A stretch of 47,676 nt of DNA from Verrucomicrobiales bacterium (GTDB lineage Bacteria; Verrucomicrobiota; Verrucomicrobiia; Verrucomicrobiales; DEV007), in NCBI GenBank assembly GCA_002698785.1, contig PAAG01000021.1, positions 1 through 47,676 of the forward strand, in the 5' to 3' direction. The position numbers and the translations under genes are program-made. Shown here piece by piece: positions 1 through 8,449 of this stretch (position 1 is the stretch's first letter; each line of letters begins with the position of its first letter). The notes below the pieces were generated by a model. That model saw only the letters and a list, made by a program, of their open reading frames with translations. It was not told the DNA's origin and did not search any database.

Positions 1-133
1 CTTCTTCTGCTGTTTCCGCTACAGAAATGACCAGGAAACCACGGCGTTTCAAAGTCGCTTCCAGATCGCGTGCGGTAACACGATCATTTTCGACAATCAT
101 CAGTCGCAATCGATTGGCAGGGAGGACATCCAT
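1..133 (-). CDS. Response regulator receiver domain protein (cut by window edge)
   Basis: Only the N-terminal 44 codons are present; the gene runs off the left edge. From the ATG at 133 the reading begins MDVLPANRLRLMIVENDRVT and continues through a helix to the strand GFLVISVAET. This matches the first beta strand, the acidic pocket (here E-N-D) and the alpha1-beta2 segment of a CheY-like receiver domain. It would accept phosphate from a sensor kinase. The PAS-rich kinase just upstream on the same strand (stop at 255) is the obvious partner by position, though that kinase looks degenerate. The output domain lies outside the window. Confidence 0.7.
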   Translation of the reverse strand, partial: MDVLPANRLRLMIVENDRVTARDLEATLKRRGFLVISVAETAEE

Positions 134-161
134 CTGAGGGGGAAGAGCCCGGAACGCTACA

Positions 162-181
162 GTTAATTATCCATAATTAAC
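162..181. promoter_or_regulatory. Perfect AT-rich palindrome upstream of the response regulator
   Basis: GTTAATTAT-CC-ATAATTAAC is a perfect 9-bp inverted repeat with a 2-bp centre, 28 bp upstream of the response-regulator start at 133. Its size and symmetry suit a dimeric DNA-binding protein. The regulator is unknown, so calling it an operator is inference. Confidence 0.4.
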
Positions 182-187
182 AGAGAA

Positions 188-204
188 AAACGCCGAAAGC
201 GTTT
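188..204 (-). terminator. Possible weak terminator after the sensor kinase
   Basis: On the minus strand AAACGC-TTTCG-GCGTTT forms a perfect 6-bp stem 51 bp past the kinase stop codon. The stem ends in a short T-run that continues two bases beyond it. The T tract is short, so termination would be partial and read-through into the response regulator is possible. Confidence 0.4.
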
Positions 205-254
205 CTGGTTGTGTGAAAGTGAGGGGCACCGAACGGAGACGGTAGCGGAAAGCC

Positions 255-2456
255 TTACTTCGGAATGATGATTTCCCAGCCCGTGGCAGTGTTTGGTCCA
301 CCTTCCGTAAGCAGTCGTCCTCGGAGTTGCTCGGCCAGGACCTGAAGAATCTCCATCTCCGCATCTTCATCGGTGAATAGGAATCTTCGGCCAGTTCCTG
401 GGCGGAACCGAATCGCGATTTCTTCCGAAGGAAGCTCTTTCACGTCGCAAATGAGAGACGGTCCCTGACCCATTTGCCGCGTGCCAACCACGAGACGCAT
501 AAGTTCGGCGGCGAGGATGCTCAACGGTGGAGCGCTCGCGAGATGAACGGCCACATTATCGAGTCCAGTGATGATGATCTCTTTCCTTCCGCTTCCAAGC
601 CCGGTGAGGCCGCAAACCTCATCCGCAAGATTCTGTAGCAAAGAGACGATCCACACTTCCGTGGCGTTTCCGTAGGGCTGTGCGTTTGCAAGCGCACGCA
701 GGCGAACCTGCCATTTCAAGAAAGCGTCTCGTGCCGCTGCCCCCTGCGGTTCCAGGCTGAAAAGGCTCGTGACGAGCTGTATCTGGTTTCGGAAATGGTG
801 TTGCTCCGCCTCTCTGCCGAGGACCGGATCATACGATTTGTGTGCTTCGGCTTTCTGTATTTCGGCAACCGAGACCAGTAGGCCGGGCGCACCATCTTCC
901 AGGGGAACTGAGACAAAATCACAAAGGGCAGAGATCGTTTCTCCGTTGTGCAGTTTGATAGATTCACGGCTGCTCCACGCATCGTCTAGGCGGAGCACAG
1001 CTTCCAGTCGCTTTCGGAATGCTTTGTTGTCGTCGAGATCTTCGGAAAACAACTCAGGCAGCTTGTGGCCAATTAGTTCACCCGGTTCTCGTTCGAACAG
1101 TCGAGAGGCTGCTTCGTTGGCATCAATAATTCGAAAGGAAGCGTCGGTAGCGAGAAACGTTTGGGAACTGCGGTCAAAGGCGACTGCTTTCCACGGCTGT
1201 TCGGGTTCTTCCGGCACTACCGGAGCCTTTTCCCTCACCACTGCCAGAAGTTGGCCCCCTCCGCAGGGAGATACGGTCGATGCAAAGCGCTGCTTCCCAT
1301 GATCACCGGACCGAATATCTGCATGAATCGTTTTTCCTTCTTGGCGGAGTTGTCGCTGGGTTCGACTCACAATTTCTCCCAACTCAGGAAACACCTCGGA
1401 AACAGGCTCCCCAGACCAGGCGTTGGAAGGTTTCAGGTCCTCCCACTCCTCCTGGGGCGGGGCAAAGTCGACGACCGTGTCATCTTGGTCGAGTAACACG
1501 ATGAGGTCCGGCACCGAGTTCAGAAGTGCCTGAGCCTTCACGGAGATCATGCGCATCTGCTCTTCGAGCTGTTCACGTTCCTGTGCGCTGGTTTCAGTGA
1601 AAATGTAGATCCCCAGGGCCGGTTGTTCGGTAGAGTCGCCAATGGGGCAGTAAGTCAGGCGGGCACGTAGCTCGCTCTCTCGTGTGCGGAGCCATACTTC
1701 ACGGGAAACACTTCCCGCAACATTGGGCTGGGGTGCCTGTTCTCCAAATTCCTCAACGTCTCTTGGATGCAGCAGATCGCTCAGGGTAGAGAGGCGCAGT
1801 TCAGAGAGGGGAATGCCGACCAGCTTCAAGAATGCCTGGTTCGCATCAATCACCCGACCGGTTGTGTCCACCAAAACAGTGCCACTCTCCGAATGGGTAA
1901 AGATTGCTCGGAACTTCGACTTGCCATGCCGGAGTGAGTCCTCCGTCCTCAGTCGTTCCGTCACATCCTGTATCGTAAGGGTGATACCACCATCCTCGAG
2001 CAGTGAAGACCGGAATTCGATTTCCCTCACTTTCTGATCGGTCCCCTTCAACGTAAAAGTCCGTGTCAGTTGATTCCGCCAGATGTGCTCCCTCCAGGAG
2101 TTGATGACTTTTTCTCGATGCTGCTGGTCTGGACATAGTTCTGCGAGCCAAGGTTCGATTCCGCCGGTTTCGGAAATGCCGCAGCCCATAAGAGCACGGC
2201 AAAAGTGATTTTCATGCCGAATTTCCTGCTCAGGGCCAAGAACGACCAATCCGAAGGGCAGATCTTCCAAGATGGAAGTCCAGCCCAGCGACTCCGGAGC
2301 ACCGAGGGGAGGGGTGTTGTGATGCGACACGTTTCCAATTACCTCGGGTTCTGGCTGATCCAGAGACGCGGGTATGCCAAAAACATTGGAAGGTGGACTT
2401 TTCGTTTCAGTCTTCCAAGGTTCGAAAGGATTGCGGGATGGATCCTGGGTGGACAC
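255..2456 (-). CDS. Multi-PAS sensor histidine kinase, HisKA_2-like, with degenerate catalytic domain
   Basis: A 733-residue protein starting with GTG. Four PAS-like segments can be followed: around residues 45-160, 183-300 (FRAIFTHSESGTVLVDTTGR, then VIDANQAFLKLVG), 310-400 and 428-540 (FRIIDANEAASRLFEREPGE). A segment with HHFRNQIQLVTSLFSLE follows; it aligns with the HHRVKNNLQVISSLL phospho-acceptor box of the HisKA_2 (LytS/HWE-like) class. No membrane segment is visible, so it is probably cytoplasmic. The C-terminal ATPase region is unusual: where an N box with a conserved Asn is expected it reads ELMRLVVGTRQMG. The G-box region reads FRPGTGRRFLF. The protein may therefore bind ATP poorly or act as a pseudokinase. 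The response regulator follows downstream on the same strand. Confidence 0.75.
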   Translation of the reverse strand: MSTQDPSRNPFEPWKTETKSPPSNVFGIPASLDQPEPEVIGNVSHHNTPPLGAPESLGWTSILEDLPFGLVVLGPEQEIRHENHFCRALMGCGISETGGIEPWLAELCPDQQHREKVINSWREHIWRNQLTRTFTLKGTDQKVREIEFRSSLLEDGGITLTIQDVTERLRTEDSLRHGKSKFRAIFTHSESGTVLVDTTGRVIDANQAFLKLVGIPLSELRLSTLSDLLHPRDVEEFGEQAPQPNVAGSVSREVWLRTRESELRARLTYCPIGDSTEQPALGIYIFTETSAQEREQLEEQMRMISVKAQALLNSVPDLIVLLDQDDTVVDFAPPQEEWEDLKPSNAWSGEPVSEVFPELGEIVSRTQRQLRQEGKTIHADIRSGDHGKQRFASTVSPCGGGQLLAVVREKAPVVPEEPEQPWKAVAFDRSSQTFLATDASFRIIDANEAASRLFEREPGELIGHKLPELFSEDLDDNKAFRKRLEAVLRLDDAWSSRESIKLHNGETISALCDFVSVPLEDGAPGLLVSVAEIQKAEAHKSYDPVLGREAEQHHFRNQIQLVTSLFSLEPQGAAARDAFLKWQVRLRALANAQPYGNATEVWIVSLLQNLADEVCGLTGLGSGRKEIIITGLDNVAVHLASAPPLSILAAELMRLVVGTRQMGQGPSLICDVKELPSEEIAIRFRPGTGRRFLFTDEDAEMEILQVLAEQLRGRLLTEGGPNTATGWEIIIPK

Positions 2457-2571
2457 GCAGGTAGTGGGAACGGAGTTGAGCAGCGACGAATCATTTAAGA
2501 AAACTTAAGTATCCCCTGCAAGTGATTTATCCGCGGAATACCCCCTAAATGACTCTTTTTTGGAGGATTTC

Positions 2572-3936
2572 TCAGGTTTTCGACTCAGATCTCGATTTTT
2601 CCGCCGCCACTATTCCAAAATACAGCAACAAGCCAAGTAGCAAAGTTCCCAGCCCATAGAGGAATTCCGTCGTCTTCCCCTGGATTTGAAACCAGAGAAC
2701 ATATCCGCTCACAAGTGCGAAAAGGATCGGAGTGACAGGGTATCCCCACGCGCGGTAGGGGCGTTGGAGTTCCGGGTGCCGAATGCGCAGATAGATCAGT
2801 CCGATTACGACCATCATGGATGAAATCGTCAGCAACGCCTGCACATAGTTGATCAACTGCTCGAAAGTAGCAGTGCAGACCAGCAGAATAACGATCACAC
2901 CCTGAATCAAAATCGCCAGCGCGGGCACGCCGTTCCGATTCTCCTTGGTTAGAACTTGGAGAAGGCTGTGGTCGCGACCGATCGCAGCAGTCACCCGTGG
3001 GCCAGCCCAGGTCATGGAGCTGATTGTCGAAATCAGGCCAAAGCTGATCAGGATCCCCATGATCATCCCTCCTTTGTCACCGAGGATCGCTTTGGCAGAA
3101 ATTAAGCCCACCTGCGGTTTCCCTGCCATATCCTCGATCGGAGTCGAATAAAGGAAGGCTGCATTCACGAACATATAGAGCACCGTCACAATTCCCGTCC
3201 CGATCAGCAGGGCCATCGGAACTGTCTTTTCCGGATTGCGCACCTCGTCCATCATATAGGTCGCAGCATTCCAGCCGGTGTAAGCATAAAGCACAAAGAC
3301 CAGCGAAATCGCGAAGGACTGAGAGCGGATCAGTTCGCCATCACCTTCCTTGGGAAGAAAAGAGATCTCTTGAGAAGTCCCGATGAAAAAACCCAGAAGT
3401 CCGAGAACAATAATCAGAACCACCTTCGCATAAGTGAACACCGATTGGAAAATCCCGATGAACTTCACCTTTAGCAGATGAATCGCCGTCAGTAGAATCA
3501 CCGTTGGGACTGAAAAATAAAACACATGAACGGGAATCTCCTTCCCAAACAACGCAACCGTCTCCTCCATTCCCGTGATGTCACCCAGGTAGGTTCCTAA
3601 CAAAGTCGCATTCGCTGCCACAGGCGCGGCGAAACCCACCGAGACTGAAATCCACCCCGCAATAAAGCCGATCAGCGGGTTATAAGTTCTGGAAAGGAGA
3701 TGGTATTCACCACCCGACTTCGGAAAAATCGAAGCAAGCTCTGCATAACACACCGCACCGCAGAACGAAACGATCCCTCCAACCAGCCAGAGAACCATGA
3801 TCGGAAAACCAGACGGAATTCCCGCCACTTGGAAGCCAAGGCTCCCGAACACACCCGTGCCCACCATATTGGCGACAACAATGGCGATGGCCGTGACCAA
3901 CCCGACTTTGGCTACTGAAGACTTCGAATCGCTCAT
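2572..3936 (-). CDS. APC-superfamily amino acid permease
   Basis: A 454-residue integral membrane protein with about 12 hydrophobic helices, the normal size for APC transporters. The first helix carries ANMVGTGVFGSLGFQ, the glycine-rich unwound TM1 motif (GxGxF/I) that contacts the substrate backbone in this superfamily. It should exchange or import amino acids with a cation or by antiport; the substrate cannot be read from sequence. The ATG at 3936 is preferred over an in-frame TTG nine bases upstream, although neither has a good Shine-Dalgarno sequence. It stands alone between the sensor kinase and the PNPOx-like gene, all on the minus strand. Confidence 0.85.
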   Translation of the reverse strand: MSDSKSSVAKVGLVTAIAIVVANMVGTGVFGSLGFQVAGIPSGFPIMVLWLVGGIVSFCGAVCYAELASIFPKSGGEYHLLSRTYNPLIGFIAGWISVSVGFAAPVAANATLLGTYLGDITGMEETVALFGKEIPVHVFYFSVPTVILLTAIHLLKVKFIGIFQSVFTYAKVVLIIVLGLLGFFIGTSQEISFLPKEGDGELIRSQSFAISLVFVLYAYTGWNAATYMMDEVRNPEKTVPMALLIGTGIVTVLYMFVNAAFLYSTPIEDMAGKPQVGLISAKAILGDKGGMIMGILISFGLISTISSMTWAGPRVTAAIGRDHSLLQVLTKENRNGVPALAILIQGVIVILLVCTATFEQLINYVQALLTISSMMVVIGLIYLRIRHPELQRPYRAWGYPVTPILFALVSGYVLWFQIQGKTTEFLYGLGTLLLGLLLYFGIVAAEKSRSESKT

Positions 3937-3972
3937 AAAAATCAATTCACTAACAAAAACACATATTGTTGA

Positions 3973-4425
3973 TCAGCCGCCAAAAGCAACGTCGAAATAT
4001 TCCAGCGCCCATTCGCGCATGAAGCGTACCTTTGTTGGCTCGATTCGATACAGGATAAACTCCGGATTGTCCGGCGATCCCAGGTATTGCTTCAAAAGAG
4101 GATTCGACTTCCAGATCTCTTCCAGCGTCCCACTGTTCGTTTCGATCTTCGCTTCTCCGGTAATTCTCACCTGATCGTGACTGGGGGAAAGATACGCCAG
4201 CTCCACGCGCGAATTCGCCGCAATCTCTCCTGTCTTGTGATAACTCCGTAGATTCGCCACATAAACGGTGAAATCATCATCCACCCGAACCGGCGACACA
4301 GGCCGGACTCTCGGTTGCCCTTCTTCATCTACCGTTGCCAGCATTGGGAACTTTGCCTCCCGAATCACAGCGTGAGCCAGTTCCGGGAGTCGATCCGTAT
4401 CAACAGGTTCGGGTTGCGGTTTCAT
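3973..4425 (-). CDS. Pyridoxamine 5'-phosphate oxidase-like flavin-binding protein
   Basis: A 150-residue split-barrel protein. The segments FPMLATVDEEGQPRVRPVSP, FTVYVANLRSYHKTGEIAAN and VELAYLSPSHDQVRITGEAK follow the strand order of PNPOx-like/general-stress-protein-26 FMN-binding proteins. In this family they bind FMN, F420 or heme and often reduce small molecules; the real substrate is unknown. The ATG at 4425 was chosen because the longer reading (to 4515) would run into the start of the divergent VTT gene. That leaves 53 bp between the two divergent starts. At the C-terminus, RFMREWALEYFDVAF is typical of subfamily members. Confidence 0.75.
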   Translation of the reverse strand: MKPQPEPVDTDRLPELAHAVIREAKFPMLATVDEEGQPRVRPVSPVRVDDDFTVYVANLRSYHKTGEIAANSRVELAYLSPSHDQVRITGEAKIETNSGTLEEIWKSNPLLKQYLGSPDNPEFILYRIEPTKVRFMREWALEYFDVAFGG

Positions 4426-4478
4426 AAAAAGGTCGAGCACGGGGCGTTGATTCGTAGTAAACACGATTCCAGCAAAAT

Positions 4479-5171
4479 ATGAAACGCCTCTTGCTGCTAT
4501 TTCTCGTCCTCGCATTGCTGGTCATCATCCCGTTTATGATTTGGGGCGATTGGTTCGAAGAATCCATGTCCCTCGAAAACACCGTGGAGTGGTTGCAGTC
4601 CGCTGGATCTTGGGGCTGGGCCGCTGGCATCGGCCTACTCCTTATCGATCTTCTCCTTCCCGTATTGGGAACGGTTGTCATGTCCGCTCTGGGCCTCATC
4701 TACGGATGGTGGTGGGGCGGAGTCATATCTGCCATCGGTTCCGTGGGCGCAGGCCTCCTCGCCTACGGCCTTTGCTACCGACTCGGAAGAAAAGCTGCTG
4801 TCTGGTTGGCTGGCGAAAAAGGGCTGGAAGAAGGGGAGCGCCTCTTCGGTGGCGAAACAGGTGGCTGGCTGGTCGCACTTTCTCGCTGGATGCCAGTTTT
4901 GCCAGAGGTCGTCGCCTGCATGGCCGGTATCTCCCGAATGCCATTCCCCCGATTCGTAGCGGCGCTATGTGCCGGGAGCATCCCGATGGGATTTGTATTC
5001 GCGTGGATAGGTCATGCCGGGGAGAGCCAGCCTGGTCTCGCGCTCGGTCTCAGCGCCTGCCTTCCGCCGGTCATCTGGGCAATCTTCCGGTGGATCTACA
5101 AATCCATCGCCCGAAAAAAACAAAGTCAGCTCGATACCAGAACTTCTCCGGGTAGCGATCCTACAAAATGA
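4479..5171 (+). CDS. VTT-domain (TVP38/TMEM64, DedA-like) membrane protein
   Basis: A 230-residue membrane protein with an N-terminal hydrophobic helix and a VTT/SNARE-associated core: LLPVLGTVVMSALGLIYGWW, then GAGLLAYGLCYRLGRKAAVW and LSRWMPVLPEVVACMAGISR. The last block corresponds to the conserved RxxPxxP...aG region of the family. Members scramble or transport lipids or support membrane homeostasis; the specific role here is not deducible. It is divergent from the PNPOx-like gene. Its last 46 bp overlap the 3' end of the HNH gene on the opposite strand. Confidence 0.8.
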   Translation: MKRLLLLFLVLALLVIIPFMIWGDWFEESMSLENTVEWLQSAGSWGWAAGIGLLLIDLLLPVLGTVVMSALGLIYGWWWGGVISAIGSVGAGLLAYGLCYRLGRKAAVWLAGEKGLEEGERLFGGETGGWLVALSRWMPVLPEVVACMAGISRMPFPRFVAALCAGSIPMGFVFAWIGHAGESQPGLALGLSACLPPVIWAIFRWIYKSIARKKQSQLDTRTSPGSDPTK

Positions 5172-5737
5172 CTCCAGCTCGAGTGGCCGAGCCGTTTCGG
5201 CGCACCTTGTCCGAAAAAGGGCCTCCACCGGGGTTTCCTCGGTTCCGTTAGCGGAAACATATTCGCCTGCACCGGCAGTTTGTTCGCTTTCCTTGTGTTA
5301 CACTTGATACAGGAACAGACCACATTCTCCCAGGTGGTTGGGCCACCTTTCTCTCGTGGAATGACATGGTCCAGGTTCAAGTCGCGATTCTCATAGCGAT
5401 TGCCACAGTACTGGCAGGTGAACTTGTCCCTTTCAAAAATACTCTGCCGGCAGAATTTCACCTCTTGCCGGGGAATTCTGTCATAAGACGTGAGAACAAT
5501 GATCGACGGCACCCGAAACTGGTAGGCAATCGTTCGAATCACATCTTCACCCCGGTAATTCACTGATTCATTGATCCACGAATCAGCATCATGGGTGAAA
5601 AAGTTCGACTTCTCGTCGCTGTGCACCACCTGGGCGTGACCAAGAAAGAGAAGGCCGACGGCCCTTTTGACGCCGCAGATATGAACCGGCTGCCACAGCC
5701 GATTGAGCACCAGGACCTGACTGTCTATGGGCTCCAT
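5126..5737 (-). CDS. HNH endonuclease family protein
   Basis: A 203-residue protein. The N-terminal half begins VLVLNRLWQPVHICGVKRAV, the signature opening of a widespread bacterial HNH family. The nuclease core follows: FTCQYCGNRYENRDLNLDHV then IPREKGGPTTWENVV and CSCIKCNTRKANK. The two CxxC pairs (CQYC, CIKC) should bind structural zinc, and DH plus the later N give the HNH metal site. Despite the fold, the cellular role of this family is not established; no methyltransferase or restriction partner is adjacent. It is convergent with the VTT gene, overlapping it by 46 bp. Confidence 0.88.
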   Translation of the reverse strand: MEPIDSQVLVLNRLWQPVHICGVKRAVGLLFLGHAQVVHSDEKSNFFTHDADSWINESVNYRGEDVIRTIAYQFRVPSIIVLTSYDRIPRQEVKFCRQSIFERDKFTCQYCGNRYENRDLNLDHVIPREKGGPTTWENVVCSCIKCNTRKANKLPVQANMFPLTEPRKPRWRPFFGQGAPKRLGHSSWSHFVGSLPGEVLVSS

Positions 5738-5831
5738 TGCGTGCTGGAGTCTACTTCGGAAAAAGGGTGCATCAACCAGCTTTTTCTGCTACAACTCCAT
5801 CACGTGAACGGTTGCTGTGGAGGAAAAGGAA

Positions 5832-5879
5832 CCGATCTCCAATCGGAATTATCGCAATATTTGGATAAGAATTTGCGAT
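5832..5879. other. Two small hairpins in the divergent region before the TPR gene
   Basis: CCGAT-CTCCA-ATCGG (5832-5846) is a perfect 5-bp stem. ATCGCAA (5851-5857) pairs perfectly with TTGCGAT (5873-5879) and is followed by a T-run on the + strand. They lie in the 224-bp gap between the HNH start and the TPR start. They could be a weak terminator or part of a leader. No gene is visible here. Confidence 0.35.
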
Positions 5880-5961
5880 TTTTATGCTTGGATCATTCTC
5901 GATTTCATTGCAAAGTTCCCGCCCAACACGGGCTGAAACCAGCGCAGGTATAGACAGTTAC

Positions 5962-8163
5962 ATGGAATTTTCGTTCGGGCTTACATGGAGACCGAGTGCC
6001 GGGTTCTTGGCGCTTGTGGCCTCGTTGTGTCTGTTTGCAGGGACTTCCAGCCAGGCTCAGCAGGCGAGTTTAGACCCCTCCGACATCTGGTATCGTGGCT
6101 ACCTTCTTGTGCAGGAGGCAGAGGAATACGAAAAAGAGCAGAAGTATCTCGAAGCGTTCAATAAGCTTGGCGAAGCAAAGCCGCACTTCGATCATCTTGT
6201 GCAGGCGTTTCCCGAATACATGCCTGAAATGGTAAAGGGCCGTCGCCACATGATTGCTGAAAAGCGTGACGATCTTAAGCAGAAGCACCGGATGAGCAAC
6301 GCGACTCCCCGAGCCACGCCTGTGCAGCAACCACAGAATCAAAATTCAACACCGATCTCACCACCGCCGGTGAGGGGATACGGAAGCTCCACCGAGAGAT
6401 CGATGGAAATCGAAGATGCTGATTCAGAGTTCGCTCTTCCTAGCTGGACAGAAGGAGAAAGCCAGGTCCTGCCGCGAGTCGCCGGCGTCCCGGGAATGCC
6501 CCGGGTTTCTACACCTCGCCCGACCAGCGTGGGAAGTATCGCTCGAAGTCTCAATGACGATCTGGAAAAGAAAGACGATCTCATCCAGTGGCTCACTGAT
6601 GAAAACCTGAAGCTGCGGACCAAGCTCAAAAGTCGTGAAAACCTTCTCCGTGATGTGAATGCCGAATTGGTCAAAGCTCAGGCAGATCGCGTCAGCCTCA
6701 TGCAGCGAATCCAGCAGCAGGAAGGCATTGGTGGGGCAGAAGCCGAAAAGACCATTTCTACTCTGAAAGATTTACTTCGAGACGCCACTGACCAGCTCGA
6801 GTCAGCCACTACTCGCAATGCCGAACTGGTTGCTGAACTCGAATCTTCCCGCCGCGAAGCAGACCGGATGAAAGCGCGCATCAGCGAGCTGGAAAACGAA
6901 GTCGATAACCTCCTCGCCGTTGTGAAGGGCGAAGGAACTGGCGGAAAAGCCCTCAAGGAATTGATGGATCGGAACAGGGAGCTTTCCGATCAACTCGACC
7001 GCGCTGAGAAATTGGCCGGTAGCCTGTCCGAACTCAACGCCGAGAAAGACAAAGACATCGCGATGCTCAAATCAGAGATCGCCAAAATAAAACTTGAGCG
7101 AGACCAGCTCATTTCAGAAAACCAGCGTCACCAGAAAAGCATCGACGACCTTCAGGAAAAACTCCAGATGCTGTCCGATGGCCTTACTGCCGAGGAAAAG
7201 AATGCACTCGCGAACGCCGATCCTATCCAGCAGCAGGAGATCGACACGCTTCGCACTATGGTCCTGAACCGACTTCGTCAGCAGGCCAAGATGAAGCAGG
7301 CCAAAGAGCTCTTGCTCCAGCAGCTTGAGAGAGTAGGCGCACGCTCAGAAACCCTCCTTGGACTCGTGGAAGACATGGCTCGCGGCTCACAACTGACCGC
7401 CGAAGAGAAAGCTCTCATTAAGACTCCTGAATACCAGGAAATCCTCGAAATGGCGACATCGACCGAGATGAGTGGAGAGTTTGAGGATTCATCAGCAGGA
7501 GAAGCCAGCGCTACGCTCACATTTGTAGCCCCCGGCGTTCCCGGCGAAGGAACTCCCGAAAATCCAGAGTCTGCCGTCAAACTGACTCAACTTGAGAAAG
7601 CGGCACGTCTCGACTTTAAAGAAGGCCGATACAAAGATGCGGAGGAGGGTTTCCTCGAATTTCTCCGTTATCGCCCTCGCAGTGTCCCATGTCTCTGCAA
7701 CCTCGGCGTCTTGAAAATCGCCACCAAAGAGTATTCGAAAGCCGAATACTACCTTGAGAAAGCTCTCGCATTGGAAGAAGGCTCAGGCCTCGCCAACTAC
7801 CTTCTCGGTCGCACCTACTTTCTCCAGGATAAGCTCGACGATGCTCTCGAAAAACTGGAAGTGAGCCTGACCTACGATTCCCAGAATGCGAAAGCGCACA
7901 ACTGCGTCGGAGTGATTTCAACACGCAAAGGATGGGTCGAACGCGCAAAGAGAGCATTCGGAAATGCCGTCACGATTGATCCTGAATACGGCGATGCCCA
8001 CTTCAACCTTGCGGTCCTCTACTCGACCATGGATCAACCAGAGCCGAAGGAAGCCGAGCGGCACTACTTCCGTGCCCTCCACTTGGGTGTTCCTCGCGAC
8101 GCCTCGATCGAAGAATTCCTCAAAGAATTCAACGAGGCAGGTCTATCAGTAGGAATGCGATAG
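5962..8163 (+). CDS. Exported coiled-coil and TPR-repeat protein
   Basis: A 733-residue protein from the ATG at 5962. This start places a clean signal peptide at the N-terminus (hydrophobic FLALVASLCLFAGTSS, cleavage likely near SQAQQ). An in-frame ATG 78 bp upstream would bury it. Order: an alpha-helical TPR-like start, a Pro/Thr/Gln-rich linker, a long heptad-rich coiled coil at about residues 190-445, a short linker, then four TPR units at about residues 540-720 (for example AEYYLEKALALEEGSGLANY). TPR proteins of this form scaffold envelope complexes; partners are not evident from neighbours. It ends 17 bp before the convergent glutaredoxin gene. Confidence 0.75.
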   Translation: MEFSFGLTWRPSAGFLALVASLCLFAGTSSQAQQASLDPSDIWYRGYLLVQEAEEYEKEQKYLEAFNKLGEAKPHFDHLVQAFPEYMPEMVKGRRHMIAEKRDDLKQKHRMSNATPRATPVQQPQNQNSTPISPPPVRGYGSSTERSMEIEDADSEFALPSWTEGESQVLPRVAGVPGMPRVSTPRPTSVGSIARSLNDDLEKKDDLIQWLTDENLKLRTKLKSRENLLRDVNAELVKAQADRVSLMQRIQQQEGIGGAEAEKTISTLKDLLRDATDQLESATTRNAELVAELESSRREADRMKARISELENEVDNLLAVVKGEGTGGKALKELMDRNRELSDQLDRAEKLAGSLSELNAEKDKDIAMLKSEIAKIKLERDQLISENQRHQKSIDDLQEKLQMLSDGLTAEEKNALANADPIQQQEIDTLRTMVLNRLRQQAKMKQAKELLLQQLERVGARSETLLGLVEDMARGSQLTAEEKALIKTPEYQEILEMATSTEMSGEFEDSSAGEASATLTFVAPGVPGEGTPENPESAVKLTQLEKAARLDFKEGRYKDAEEGFLEFLRYRPRSVPCLCNLGVLKIATKEYSKAEYYLEKALALEEGSGLANYLLGRTYFLQDKLDDALEKLEVSLTYDSQNAKAHNCVGVISTRKGWVERAKRAFGNAVTIDPEYGDAHFNLAVLYSTMDQPEPKEAERHYFRALHLGVPRDASIEEFLKEFNEAGLSVGMR

Positions 8164-8180
8164 TCTTTCTGCGGAGAGAG

Positions 8181-8438
8181 TCAGTTCGCCAACCCGTTCT
8201 CCTCTAGGAACGGAATCAGTTCATCCACTCCGAAGTCGGCGAGCATCAAATCCCCGTAAGTCAGGGTTGGGGCATACGTCTGGCCCGAAATCTCTTCCAT
8301 CTCGGCGAATTTGTCCGGATTGGAAATCACGTCGATCGCCTCGTATTCATAGCCCTCTTTATCCAGATACGAAATCGCTTGGGTGCACCAGGGGCATCCA
8401 GGCTTCACATAGACTTTAAAGGTCGGATCGTCAGACAT
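8181..8438 (-). CDS. Glutaredoxin
   Basis: An 85-residue protein, full length for a small glutaredoxin. The redox motif is CPWC near residues 15-18 in VYVKPGCPWCTQAISYL. The cis-proline loop is TYAPTL, and the C-terminal helix carries FGVDELIPFLEENG. It should reduce disulfides or glutathione mixed disulfides in the cytoplasm. CPWC rather than CPYC is seen in several bacterial families. The stop of the GumN-like gene, whose start lies further upstream on this strand, is 12 bp before its start, so the two are probably co-transcribed. Confidence 0.88.
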   Translation of the reverse strand: MSDDPTFKVYVKPGCPWCTQAISYLDKEGYEYEAIDVISNPDKFAEMEEISGQTYAPTLTYGDLMLADFGVDELIPFLEENGLAN

Positions 8439-8449
8439 GCGCCAATCAT

